From assembly GCF_047276495.1 (NCBI RefSeq), contig NZ_CP178543.1, positions 6,510,001 to 6,574,000 on the forward strand: 64,000 nucleotides of DNA, given 5' to 3'. Below are positions 54,133-63,341 of this stretch, one piece after another. The stretch is from Capilliphycus salinus (GTDB lineage: Bacteria; Cyanobacteriota; Cyanobacteriia; Cyanobacteriales; Microcoleaceae). Below the pieces are notes generated by a model that was not told the origin of the DNA, did not search any database, and worked only from the letters and a program-made list of their open reading frames with translations. How positions within the stretch are numbered: position 1 is the first letter of the stretch; each line of letters starts with the position of its first letter. A program made the translations under genes and the position numbers.

Positions 54133-55152
54133 TTAAATCACGGCACTTTCTAACATTTTAATCATACCCAATTTTGCATCAATTTCAACCTCAACCCCGA
54201 GCGGTACTGTAAACTGATTGCGAATATGACCGATCATCGAACCGTACCAAGCCGGAATTCCCAGAGGTCGAATGTGATCGTTCAACACCTGGGATAAACT
54301 GAGAGTAGGCGAATCATCCTCCTCATCGAGACAGCGAGTACACTGACCAAAAATAAAACCCGCCAGTTGCTCTAGTATTCCCGCTAATCGCAAATGAGTT
54401 AACATCCGATCGATCCGATATACATCTTCTCCAACATCTTCTACAAATAAAATCGCTTGATTCCAGTCCGGTAAAAAAGCCGATCCCACTAAAGCGCCCA
54501 TCACGGATAAATTTCCCCCGACCAAACGCCCCCTCGCCTGTCCGGGGGTAATGGTCTCAACTCGGACTTCAACGGGATTTTGAAAAACAATGGCTTCAGC
54601 GCCAAATAACAACCGTTTCAAGTAACCGACAGAAAACTCATTCCAGATGGAAGTTCCCAACAACCCATGAAATGTAATTAATTCACTGCGGCTATAAATT
54701 CCCAAAAGTAAAGCGGTAATATCGCTATAACCCAAAACAATTTTCGGATGGCGGCGAATCAAATCGTAATCCAAAAGGGGTAAAATCCGACTGCTTCCCC
54801 AACCCCCTCCCGTCGCAATTAAAGCTTGAATGGAGTGATCTGCAAAAAAAGTATTAATATCTGCGGCGCGCGCGCGATCGACTCCGGCTAAATACCCATA
54901 TTGATCTAAAGCGTGAGGCGCGACTTTTACGTTTAATCCCTGTCGGGCTAATTGTAATTGAATAAATTTTAAATGAGACTTTTTAATCGGACTCGCAGGA
55001 GTGACCAACCCGACAGTATCTCCAATTTTCAATCGTGGCGGTTTGATAGGGGAAACGGAAGCATTGGCGGTTGTAGGGGAAAATTGGGAAATTTGAGTTA
55101 ACAATAGAGATTGTCCAAACCCGGTTAAAAATTGGCGACGGTTGATTGACAT
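54133..55152 (-). CDS. ldcA: LD-carboxypeptidase (S66 family) with Tat signal
   Basis: Peptidase that trims the D-Ala from tetrapeptides in murein recycling or remodelling, 339 aa. A twin-arginine signal INRRQFLTGFGQSLL opens the protein. The nucleophile Ser is in LGYSDITALLLG (about 142), a catalytic Glu in LFVEDVGEDVYRIDR (about 244), and the His in MIGHIRNQF (about 309). Export by Tat is unusual, as the best-known enzymes are cytoplasmic, though cyanobacterial versions often carry a signal. The second repeat array lies upstream. Confidence 0.87.
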   Translation of the reverse strand: MSINRRQFLTGFGQSLLLTQISQFSPTTANASVSPIKPPRLKIGDTVGLVTPASPIKKSHLKFIQLQLARQGLNVKVAPHALDQYGYLAGVDRARAADINTFFADHSIQALIATGGGWGSSRILPLLDYDLIRRHPKIVLGYSDITALLLGIYSRSELITFHGLLGTSIWNEFSVGYLKRLLFGAEAIVFQNPVEVRVETITPGQARGRLVGGNLSVMGALVGSAFLPDWNQAILFVEDVGEDVYRIDRMLTHLRLAGILEQLAGFIFGQCTRCLDEEDDSPTLSLSQVLNDHIRPLGIPAWYGSMIGHIRNQFTVPLGVEVEIDAKLGMIKMLESAVI

Positions 55153-55169
55153 AGGCTTGATGTTAATTG

Positions 55170-56190
55170 CGACTCAAGATTTTATTGAAAAGTAGGGTGG
55201 GTGAGAAAGGATAACTTATCTGCTGAAATTAGAACGTTTTTGCACTCACCCACCCGAAAGTTATTTTGAGAAAGGATAACTTATCTGCTGAAATTAGAAG
55301 GTTTTGGCACTTACCCACCCGAAAGTTATTTTGAGAAAGGATAACTTATCTGCTGAAATTAGAAGGTTTTGGCACTCACCCACCCGAAAGTTATTTTGAG
55401 AAAGGATAACGTAATTGCTAACATCAGAACGTTTTTGCACTCACCCACTCTACAGTTATTCTCAAGATTTGATTCAAAAGTAGGGTGGGTGAGACGGGAT
55501 AACTTATCTGCTGAAATTAGAAGGTTTTGGCACTCACCCACCCTACAATTATTTTAAGGAGTAGGGTGGGTGAGAAAGGATAACTTATCTGCTGAAATTA
55601 GAAGGTTTTGGCACTTACCCACCCGAAAGTTATTTTGAGAAAGGATAACGTAATTGCTAACATCAGAACGTTTTGGCACTCACCCACCCGAAAGTTATTC
55701 TCAAGATTTTATTGAAAAGTAGGGTGGGTGAGAAAGGATAACTTATCTGCTGAAATTAGAAGGTTTTGGCACTCACCCACCCGAAAGTTATTTTGAGAAA
55801 GGATAACGTAATTGCTAACATCAGAACGTTTTGGCACTCACCCACCCGAAAGTTATTCTCAAGATTTGATTCAAAAGTAGGGTGGGTGAGACGGGATAAC
55901 TTATCTGCTGAAATTAGAAGGTTTTGGCACTTACCCACCCGAAAGTTATTTTGAGAAAGGATAACGTAATTGCTAACATCAGAACGTTTTGGCACTCACC
56001 CACCCTACAATTATTTTGAGAAAGGATAACTTCTCTGCTGAAATTAGAACGTTTTTGCACTCACCCACCCGAAAGTTATTCCAGGTGTACAGTTATTTGA
56101 AAAACCCGGTTTCTGTGAGAAACCGGGTTTTTGAGGAGTGAAATCAGAACGTTTTTGCACTCACCCACCCGAAAGTTACTTGAGAAACCG
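55170..56190. repeat. Array of twelve repeats plus one partial unit
   Basis: The core GGATAAC begins at about 55208, 55273, 55339, 55404, 55497, 55577, 55641, 55736, 55799, 55894, 55959 and 56024, with 64-66 or 80-95 bp spacing. A thirteenth partial unit (56135-56180) follows an AAACCCGG hairpin at 56099-56132. Units end in CACTCACCCACCC, and the longer ones also begin with GTAGGGTGGGTGAG. Two core variants occur, TTATCTGCTGAAATTAGAA and GTAATTGCTAACATCAGAA. The longer intervals contain CTCAAGATTT(T/G)ATT, a copy of the left flank at 55173-55187. No genes. Confidence 0.95.
56099..56132. terminator. AAACCCGG hairpin downstream of the ferredoxin gene
   Basis: AAAAACCCGGTTTCT, four bases, then AGAAACCGGGTTTTT. 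It lies between the array and the ferredoxin gene (minus strand), 84 bases after its stop. A half copy sits at 56182-56197. Confidence 0.6.
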
Positions 56191-56215
56191 GGTTTTTTGA
56201 ACTTTTCAAAGAATC

Positions 56216-56536
56216 TTACTTTGATTGACCAAATTGGCGATCGTAAACTTCGTTTTCTTTCTCTGTGAAAACTTTTAAGTCAGATCGAGGATAAGAAACA
56301 CATAATAAAGCGTATCCTTCGGCTTGAAGTTCAGGACTCAAACCCATACCGTCACTTTGTTCAACCTCACCTTTTTCGAGTTTAGCCGCACAGGTAGTAC
56401 AGACTCCCGCATTACAGGAATTGGGTAACTCTACTCCTGCGGCTTCTGCGGCTTCTAGAATGAGTTGATTTTCGGCGACTTCTAGAGTCTGAACGTTTCC
56501 TTGATGATGAATTTCAACGGTGTAAGTTTTTGACAT
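56216..56536 (-). CDS. [2Fe-2S] plant-type ferredoxin with extended C-terminus
   Basis: Electron carrier of 106 aa. The cluster cysteines are in ELPNSCNAGVCTTCAAKL (Cys-x4-Cys-x2-Cys, about 41-50) and LLCVSYP (about 80). The C-terminus (FTEKENEVYDRQFGQSK) is several residues longer than photosynthetic PetF, which suggests a side-branch ferredoxin of the FdC1/FdxC kind rather than the main one. The ATG at 56536 (MSKTYTVEIH) is preferred to 56560. It lies just upstream of array 2 and 184 bp downstream of petE, on the same strand. Confidence 0.88.
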   Translation of the reverse strand: MSKTYTVEIHHQGNVQTLEVAENQLILEAAEAAGVELPNSCNAGVCTTCAAKLEKGEVEQSDGMGLSPELQAEGYALLCVSYPRSDLKVFTEKENEVYDRQFGQSK

Positions 56537-56720
56537 GGTATCTGACAAATTTCTATTCAATAAATTTCTCCTCCCCCTGTTTGAGAAAGCGGCTTGAACT
56601 TCACTACAAAACCTAAGAAACTCTTAAGTCTGGAGGAATAACTTTCTGTCAAGGAGAGGAGAGAATTGCTAACCGTTAAAGCTGCAATAAATGGTTGTAA
56701 ATTAACGCTAAGTGAGACGA

Positions 56721-57131
56721 TTACTTAACAATCAGGTGTCCAACCATACCCGCACCTCTATGGGGTTCGCAGTAGTAGGTATAGTCACCAGAAGTTGCAT
56801 CTTCCGGGATAGTAACTGTGTAATTTTCTCCGGGGGAAAACATCAGAGCTTTGTGAGACAGTGTAGTTGCAACGTCTGCACTGGGAGATTGGCCCTTATC
56901 AAAAACAGCATTGTGAGGAGCCAGTTTATTGTTAACAAACTTTACGGTATCACCGGGCTGTACCTCTAACTTTGCGGGTACAAATGATAACATTCCGTTA
57001 TCGGCACCCATTTTAACTTCGTAGGTTGCAGCAGCAGCAGAAGAAGTATTGAAGACGAAGCTGCTCGCCACCAACAAAACAACGGATAAACCTAAAACTA
57101 CTCGCTTAGAGATTGACAAAATGAAGTTCAT
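56721..57131 (-). CDS. petE: Plastocyanin precursor
   Basis: Copper protein that carries electrons from cytochrome b6f to photosystem I. The 136-aa precursor has a signal peptide (residues 1-34, ending AAAA), then the mature chain starting TYEVKMGADNGML. Copper ligands are His in KLAPHNAVFD (about 73) and Cys, His and Met in YYCEPHRGAGMVG (about 119-130). AAGGAG precedes the ATG by four bases. Expression is expected to need copper and to be controlled by the divergent petR-petP genes. Confidence 0.97.
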   Translation of the reverse strand: MNFILSISKRVVLGLSVVLLVASSFVFNTSSAAAATYEVKMGADNGMLSFVPAKLEVQPGDTVKFVNNKLAPHNAVFDKGQSPSADVATTLSHKALMFSPGENYTVTIPEDATSGDYTYYCEPHRGAGMVGHLIVK

Positions 57132-57240
57132 ATTCTCCTTATAAATTGCTCACTTTATGGAGTTTTTCACACTTCTACTTTAGCATCCTCTGGGAAAAAC
57201 TTGCTGAGAGGATAGCTAACTTGAAGTGGAACCGATGCTT

Positions 57241-57249
57241 ATTATACCA
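57241..57249 (-). promoter_or_regulatory. Extended -10 promoter of petE
   Basis: On the minus strand TGGTATAAT is a perfect TATAAT with an extended TGn, about 105 bases upstream of the petE start, and no -35 is convincing. An imperfect dyad (TATAC at 57243, GTATA at 57264) overlaps it and could be the repressor site. Confidence 0.6.
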
Positions 57250-57316
57250 TAGTGACTCAAACTGTATAAGAAAATTTAAAGTTGAAGATGTGTTGTGGAA
57301 AATCAAGATTAGCAAT

Positions 57317-57739
57317 ATGACACCAAAACCCAATTATCGCCCGGAAAAAATGTCTCTAGGCCCTCTCGAACGAGAGATTTTAAACATTATCTGGGATCTC
57401 GGCTGTGCAACGGTTAAACAAGTTCACGAACAGATTCTCGCCGATCCCGATCGAGAATTATCCTCCCCCAGTGTGACGACTGTATTAAATCGTTTGCGCC
57501 AAAAAGGTTGGCTGACTTGCGATCGCAGCGGACGGGCTTATCTTTGGAAGCCTCGCATCTCTCGAACCCAAGCGATCGCCATCGAAGCCCAGGAACACCT
57601 CAATCAGTTCTTAGCCTTGGGCAACCCGGATATTGTGGCGGCGTTTGCAGACAGTCTCGATTCTGCCACTTTAGATCAACTTGATGCGATCGCGCAACGC
57701 TTAAAAGCCCTACGAGAAGCTAAAAACGAGGAGAAATAA
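57317..57739 (+). CDS. petR: BlaI/CopY-type repressor, PetR homologue
   Basis: A 140-aa winged-helix regulator with GPLEREILNIIWDLGCATVKQV (about 14-36), SSPSVTTVLNRLRQKGWLTCDRS (about 48-70) and a helical dimer end. It is divergent from petE and its stop overlaps the start of an M56 protease (TAATG). In Synechocystis the PetR-PetP pair of these families represses plastocyanin and is relieved by copper, so the location here strongly supports the same role. Translation can begin at the ATG at 57317, with no clear ribosome site. Confidence 0.85.
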   Translation: MTPKPNYRPEKMSLGPLEREILNIIWDLGCATVKQVHEQILADPDRELSSPSVTTVLNRLRQKGWLTCDRSGRAYLWKPRISRTQAIAIEAQEHLNQFLALGNPDIVAAFADSLDSATLDQLDAIAQRLKALREAKNEEK

Positions 57740-58602
57740 TGCACTTGATTTTGATCTTACTCTCACTCGCATTTGCTATCATTTGCCAACGGGTTAGTTT
57801 TCCCGATTCTGGGACTTGGGCGCAACGTTGGCAGCGATCGCTAATTGGCTTAATTTTACCCCCCTTGATGCTGCTAATGACGGCTGTGGCGGTGATTTGG
57901 ATGGGGCCTGTGGGACAGATGCTCGGACGGCCGACGGGTTGGCTAGGGTATGGGTTAGCTTGGGGGTTGTGCGGTTGGGCGTTGATATTGGGTTTAATTT
58001 TAACGGTTCGGGGATGGATCTCCATTCTACAGGTGCGAAGTTATCGGCAAATTGAAGTCAATCAGATGACGGTTCGACTGTTAGAAAATCCGGTTTTATT
58101 TTGCGCTCAAATTGGGTTTTGGCATCCCGAATTAGTGGTGAGTCAAGGACTCCTAAAAACCCTAACTCCAGACCAACAGCAAGCGGTTTTCGTTCACGAA
58201 CAAGCCCACCATTATTATCGAGATACGTTTTGGTTTTTTGGGTTGGGTTGGTGCCGGCGTTTAACGGCTTGGTTGCCTTATACAGAACCGATTTGGCAAG
58301 AATTATTACTGTTACGAGAACTGCGAGCCGATCGCCGAGCTTCCCAACAGATCGATCCGTTACTTTTAGCGGAAACGTTGTTATTAATGGTTCGTCAACC
58401 GGTGGCGGTTTCTGAAGAAAACTGTGCGGCATTTAGTTGTACTGCACCGGCGAATCGAATCACGGAACGGATCGAAGCTTTACTGAGCGACGATGATTCC
58501 CAAAGTTTCGAGTCCGATCCGCCTATAAATTCCTGGAATTGGAGTCTGCTGGTTTTTGTATTTCTACCGCTGATCACCGTGCCGTTTCATCACCATTGTT
58601 AA
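57739..58602 (+). CDS. petP: M56 membrane metalloprotease, PetP homologue
   Basis: A 287-aa membrane protease of the BlaR1/MecR1 peptidase family without a sensor domain. Helices near 1-18, 33-55 and 68-92 precede the zinc motif VFVHEQAHHYYRD (HEQAH, about 151) and the third ligand in LLLRELRADRRAS (about 192). The last helix (LLVFVFLPLITVPF) ends the protein. It would cleave PetR when copper is present. It shares one base with petR, and converges with the ArsR gene downstream. Confidence 0.85.
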   Translation: MHLILILLSLAFAIICQRVSFPDSGTWAQRWQRSLIGLILPPLMLLMTAVAVIWMGPVGQMLGRPTGWLGYGLAWGLCGWALILGLILTVRGWISILQVRSYRQIEVNQMTVRLLENPVLFCAQIGFWHPELVVSQGLLKTLTPDQQQAVFVHEQAHHYYRDTFWFFGLGWCRRLTAWLPYTEPIWQELLLLRELRADRRASQQIDPLLLAETLLLMVRQPVAVSEENCAAFSCTAPANRITERIEALLSDDDSQSFESDPPINSWNWSLLVFVFLPLITVPFHHHC

Positions 58603-58611
58603 ACAGTTATT

Positions 58612-59031
58612 TTAATCAGAATCATCGGTTTCATCGAGATGTTCGGCCACAGCTTGATAAAGATCGAGAACATGGCGATCGAGCAGTCGATAATAAACTT
58701 TGCGCCCCTGTTTGCGATAACTAACCAATCGTAAAGCCCGCAGCGATCGCAATTGATGAGAAACGGCCGATTCACTCATTTCTAAAATGGCGGCTAAATC
58801 ACAAACACACTGCTCTCGTTTGGCTAAAACGGACAATAAACGCAGGCGGTTCGCATCTCCCAAAAGGCTGAAAAATTCCGCCATGCGTTGGGCTTTTTCG
58901 ACACTAAGAGTTTGATTTCTAACCGTCTGGAGATTTTCAGGATCAACGGTATGATGTCGATCGCAAATGGGTGCTTCTCGATTTTTAATCTGGTGGGTTA
59001 CAGCGTCGTATAAGGCCGAGTCGGTTGACAT
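58612..59031 (-). CDS. smtB: SmtB/BxmR-type ArsR family metal sensor
   Basis: A 139-aa winged-helix repressor that leaves DNA when metal binds. The helix-turn-helix is SESAVSHQLRSLRALRLV. The alpha-5 metal site is complete: Asp118, His120, His131, Glu134 (DRHVLDLYQAVAEHLDE). Cys23, Cys75 and Cys77 (REQCVCDL) give an alpha-3N site as in CadC and BxmR, so both sites are present. Its likely target is the dyad upstream of smtA at 29110-29129, far away. It is convergent with petP. Confidence 0.92.
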   Translation of the reverse strand: MSTDSALYDAVTHQIKNREAPICDRHHTVDPENLQTVRNQTLSVEKAQRMAEFFSLLGDANRLRLLSVLAKREQCVCDLAAILEMSESAVSHQLRSLRALRLVSYRKQGRKVYYRLLDRHVLDLYQAVAEHLDETDDSD

Positions 59032-59464
59032 TATCTATGTGATCAATATTATTGCATCTAATTTTTATTTTAATTGAAATCCAGTCATTCCGTCAGGAAG
59101 GATTGCGATCTTCTGAAATTTCCTCAAAGGGAGGGGTGCCAAGGGAGTTAATCATTGATTTTAGCCAAATATTGTTTAATTAAAAATCACTCTATTTTTG
59201 ACGACTCAAGGGCTGATTGTTTGAGAAAACGAACAAAATCAGATTAACAATAAAACTCTAACTCAATTTCCGAGCATCTATCGGAATTGAAAACCTGCGG
59301 GGATTCAAAACCAGGTTTCTATTGATCAACCGGGTTTTTGGGATGTACCTCTAGGGACTCTGGCAGTTTTCACGGCTATATACATACTTTTGTAAATTTA
59401 ACAACACTTTTTTACAATTTGTTATCATAAACTCATAAACCAGGGTACAGGTTGAGAAAAAAAG
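59032..59464. other. Intergenic region between smtB and the decarboxylase
   Basis: No gene in 433 bases. A partial AAACCCGG-type hairpin lies near 59312-59338. A 7-bp inverted pair TTGTAAA (59390-59396) and TTTACAA (59411-59417) lies about 50 bases upstream of the decarboxylase start and may be an operator. CAATATTATTG near 59042 lies close to the smtB start. Confidence 0.5.
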
Positions 59465-61142
59465 ATGAGAATTCCAGTAATTGAAAAGCCTGCTGTCGGT
59501 TCACGGACAACCACAGTGGGCGAATATCTCGTGAGTCAACTCGAAGCGGTGGGCGTGGGTCACGTTTTCGGGGTTCCGGGGGATTATGTCCTGGACTTGA
59601 TGGATATGATTGTTGACAGTTCGATGCAGTTGGTCGGAACTTGTAACGAACTCAATGCCGGTTACGCGGGCCGACGCCTACGCCCGTTTAAACGGAGTCA
59701 GTGGGCTGTGCGTGACCTACGGCGTGGGGGGATTAAGTGTGGTCAACGCTTTGGCGGGTGCTTACGCTGAAGAAGTTCCGGTAATTGTGATTAGTGGGGC
59801 GCCGCGAACTTCCGCCAAAGGAAATCAATTGTTAATGCACCACACGACGGGAGATTACAACCTTCAACTCTCTATTTTAGAAAAAGTTACAGTTGCGGCT
59901 GTTACCCTCACCAACGCCGAACAAGCGCCCGCCCAAATTGACCGGACAATTGCGGCTTGTTTGCGTTACAAACGACCGGTTTATATTGAAATTCCGGCGG
60001 ATATGGTGGCTAAACCTTGCGTTACTCATGTAAGTTTTGAGCGTCCCAATCCTTTGGTGAGCGATATTCAAGCGCTCGAAGAAGCAATTAACGAAGCGGT
60101 AGAATGGCTCGAAAACTCAGAACGTCCTATTATTTTAGCAGGAGTTGAGTTACATCGCTACGGTATCCAAAAGAAACTTCAAAAATTAGTTGAAACGACC
60201 GGATATCCCATTGCCAGTACCTTGTTAGGAAAGTCGAGTATTTCCGAACTTCATCCCCAATTTATCGGCAATTATGTCGGGGCGTTGAGTCGAGATTATG
60301 TGAAAAATCGAGTCGAAAACTCCGATTGTATTTTGTGTTTGGGTGCGATTATGTCCGACACGAATTTGGGCGGTTATACGGCTCAACTCAAAGAAGGTCA
60401 GTTAATTAATGCCAATTCTGAAAAAGTTAAAATCAAGCATCATTATTATTATCCAATTGATTTGGCCGATTTCATGGATGGTTTGATTGCCAAACTCTCC
60501 CATAAATCCGATGAGAGTTTAGATATTCAACCCGCATCTCAACTCCTGTCGAAATCTTTTCAGGTTCAACCGGAACAAAAAATTACCAACGCTCGATTTT
60601 ACGAACGGATTAATCATTTTGTTGCCGATAATAGCACGGTGATCGCGGAAACGGGAGATGCAATTATCGCTACAATTGATTTATTAATTCACACCGATAC
60701 TCGGTTTATCGGACAGGCGTTTTATATGTCGATTGGCTATTCTCTGCCGGCTTGTTTGGGGGCTGCATTGGCTCTACCTCAAAATCGAGTGGTTCTGTTT
60801 ATTGGGGATGGTTCATTTCAAATGACTTGTCAGGAACTTTCTACGATTATTCGCTTGGGGTTAAATCCGATTATTTTCTTGATTAATAACGATGGTTATA
60901 CGATTGAACGGATGATCCACGATGGTTCCTATAATGATATTCAACCCTGGAAATATCATCAACTTCCAGAAGTGTTTGGAGAGAGTATCAGTTGTGAGGT
61001 GCGAACCGAAGGAGATTTAGAACAAGCTTTAGAATTGGCTTCTAAAAATAGCGATAGCTTGTGTTTTATTGAGGTTCATTTGGATCGATTTGATTGTTGT
61101 AAGACGTTGGCGAGGTTGACTCAAGCGGTTCGTCGGAATTAG
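59465..61142 (+). pseudogene. ThDP-dependent alpha-keto acid decarboxylase with a frameshift
   Basis: A pyruvate/indolepyruvate decarboxylase-type enzyme in two frames. Frame 1 (59465-about 59670) ends CNELNAGYA, holding the catalytic Glu. Frame 2 continues ADAYARLNGVSGLCV and runs to 61142. An extra G in GCGGGCC (59668-59670) breaks the gene, and removing one G joins 558 codons, the full family length. The C-terminal half has the ThDP motif GDGSFQMTCQELSTIIRLGL and NNDGYTIERMIHD. It may be a real mutation or a sequencing error. The product would decarboxylate 2-oxo acids to aldehydes. Confidence 0.85.
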
Positions 61143-61230
61143 TTGGATTGACGAATCAATATTTAAACAGATGAGTTTATTTTGAGTTGGGTCAAACAGC
61201 GTTAAACCCAACTTTTTTATGAGCGAAGAT

Positions 61231-63321
61231 TTAAAAAAGGGTTTTAATATTTTCCGCAGGTAAGGGGGGAGAAAAGTAATACCCTTGTCCGAGCGGACAG
61301 TTTAAATGTTGTAAAGTGTTGAGTTGATCGGGGGTTTCTATTCCTTCGGCGATCGCATAAATATTTAAAGCGTGAGCAAGTACGATCATTGTCCGAACAA
61401 TTTCAAAGCTTTGGGGTTCTGAGTTCATACTGCGAACGAAGGAAAGATCGATTTTAAGGTTATCGACTGAAAAGCGATGCAGATAGCTTAAAGATGAATA
61501 TCCGGTCCCAAAATCATCCAAAGATAAACCAATTCCCAGAGATTTGAGTTGAGAAATACTCTCAGCAACGCCCTCGGGATTTTCGAGTAAAGCGGTTTCT
61601 GTCATTTCGATTTTCAGATATTGTCTTTCTAAACCGGTATCGTTTAAAATTTTGGTAATTTGTTCGACTAAATTAGCTTGAATAAATTGTCGGGCGGAAA
61701 GATTGACACTGAGAACAAAAGGGGGGCGATTTTTTAGGTTTTCGTTCCACCGATAAACTTGCTGACAAGCATCTCGCATGACTTTCCAATCGAGCAAGGT
61801 AATTAAGCCGGTTTCTTCAGCAATGGGAATAAAATCACCGGGAGAAACAAGACCCCGTTCGGGATGATTCCAGCGAACTAATGCTTCAAATCCGTTAATT
61901 TCACGGTTGCTTAAATTAACAATGGGTTGGTAATAAACCTGAAATTCATTTCGTTCTAGGGCGCGTTGTAAATCGCTTTCTAATTGTTGAATTAATCGCA
62001 CCCGTTCTCGCATGGTCGCGTTAAAGATTTCATAGCGTCCTCGACCTAAAGTTTTGGCGCGATACATGGCAATATCTGCATCTCGAATTAAATCATCGAC
62101 TTGATCGTAACCAATAGAACTTAAAACAATACCGATACTCACATTGGTAAAAACTTCATGTTCGTTGATATAAATAGGCTTGATAATTTCATGGCGAATT
62201 CGTTGGGCAATTTGACAAATTTCATTCAGATCCCGCAAATTTTCGATTAAAATTGCAAATTCGTCTCCGCCAAATCGGGCTACTTCGTCAACATTTCGGA
62301 CGGATTGTATTAATTTGTTTGCAATAATCCGCAGGAGTTGATCGCCAACTTGATGACCCAAACTATCATTAATCACTTTAAAGCGATCTAAATCGAGAAA
62401 GAAAATAGCAAAATTAAAATCGGGATTAATCAGATATTCCTGGTCAGCTTGATTTAATCTTTGCAGAAAACCATTTCGATTAAGTAAACCGGTTAAGGGG
62501 TCGTGAAAAGCTTGATATTTCAGGTTTTCTGTGGCGATTTTTTGATGGGTAATATCTCGAAAAATCAAGACCGAACCTTGACTTTGCTTTTTTGAATCAA
62601 AAATCGGTGCAATGCTATCATCAATCGGAATTTCTCGGTTATTTTTAGAGAGCAGTAAAATCGGTTCGGTTAACTTCAAGGTTTGACCTTGTTCTATCGC
62701 TTTTAAAATTAAACGTTGTAGAGAATGGCGGCTTTCCTCGTGGATAATATTAAAAATATCTCTAATATCTTTTCCGATTGCTTCCTGACATGACCAACCC
62801 GTAAGTTGTTCAGCAACCGGATTCATAAAGTTAATTTTGCCCATTTTATCAGTAGCAATTACACCATCAGCAATGCTATCTAGAATGGTAGATAACCATT
62901 GAGACTGATCGCGTAATTGTTGTTCGATTTGATGTTTATAAAGCGCAATTTCAATGGTGGTTTTTAAATCTCGTTCATCAAAGGGTTTAACCAGATATCC
63001 ATAGGGTTCGGTGAGTTTGGCGCGAGCCAGGGTATTTTCATCGGCATGAGCGGTAACATAAATTACGGGAATATTATAATTATTTTTAATAATTTCTGCG
63101 GCTTCTATCCCATCCATTTCCCCGGCTAACCGAATATCCATTAACACCAAATTCGGTTTGATTTCAGCAACTTTTTGAATCGCCAATTCTCCTTGATCTG
63201 TAATTTCCGGTATTCGATAACCCATATCTTCTAATGTTGCTTGCAGGTCCCGAGCCACCAATCTTTCATCTTCAACAACTAAAATAATAATTTGTTCATT
63301 CATAGTGATTTGGTCGAGCAT
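61231..63321 (-). CDS. Receiver-PAS-GGDEF-EAL cyclic-di-GMP protein
   Basis: A 696-aa signalling protein. Receiver domain (about 10-130, phospho-Asp in LVLMDIRLAGEMDG, Lys in YLVKPFDERD), PAS domain (about 145-255), GGDEF domain (about 275-440, intact RFGGDEFAIL) and EAL domain (about 450-696, with EALVRWNHP, EMTETALLEN, DDFGTGYSSL and EGIETP). Both catalytic motifs look complete, so it could make and/or break c-di-GMP. An ATG at 63303 (MNEQIIILVVEDE) is an alternative start. It lies just after the kinase gene on the same strand, a likely sensor-regulator pair. Confidence 0.92.
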   Translation of the reverse strand: MLDQITMNEQIIILVVEDERLVARDLQATLEDMGYRIPEITDQGELAIQKVAEIKPNLVLMDIRLAGEMDGIEAAEIIKNNYNIPVIYVTAHADENTLARAKLTEPYGYLVKPFDERDLKTTIEIALYKHQIEQQLRDQSQWLSTILDSIADGVIATDKMGKINFMNPVAEQLTGWSCQEAIGKDIRDIFNIIHEESRHSLQRLILKAIEQGQTLKLTEPILLLSKNNREIPIDDSIAPIFDSKKQSQGSVLIFRDITHQKIATENLKYQAFHDPLTGLLNRNGFLQRLNQADQEYLINPDFNFAIFFLDLDRFKVINDSLGHQVGDQLLRIIANKLIQSVRNVDEVARFGGDEFAILIENLRDLNEICQIAQRIRHEIIKPIYINEHEVFTNVSIGIVLSSIGYDQVDDLIRDADIAMYRAKTLGRGRYEIFNATMRERVRLIQQLESDLQRALERNEFQVYYQPIVNLSNREINGFEALVRWNHPERGLVSPGDFIPIAEETGLITLLDWKVMRDACQQVYRWNENLKNRPPFVLSVNLSARQFIQANLVEQITKILNDTGLERQYLKIEMTETALLENPEGVAESISQLKSLGIGLSLDDFGTGYSSLSYLHRFSVDNLKIDLSFVRSMNSEPQSFEIVRTMIVLAHALNIYAIAEGIETPDQLNTLQHLNCPLGQGYYFSPPLPAENIKTLF

Positions 63322-63341
63322 GATTTTAAATTCAACAAATA

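Noticed and set aside
55359..55995. Coding frames of 60-80 codons in the second array
   Set aside because: They repeat with the array unit on both strands and encode the same repeated peptide, so they are products of the repeats.
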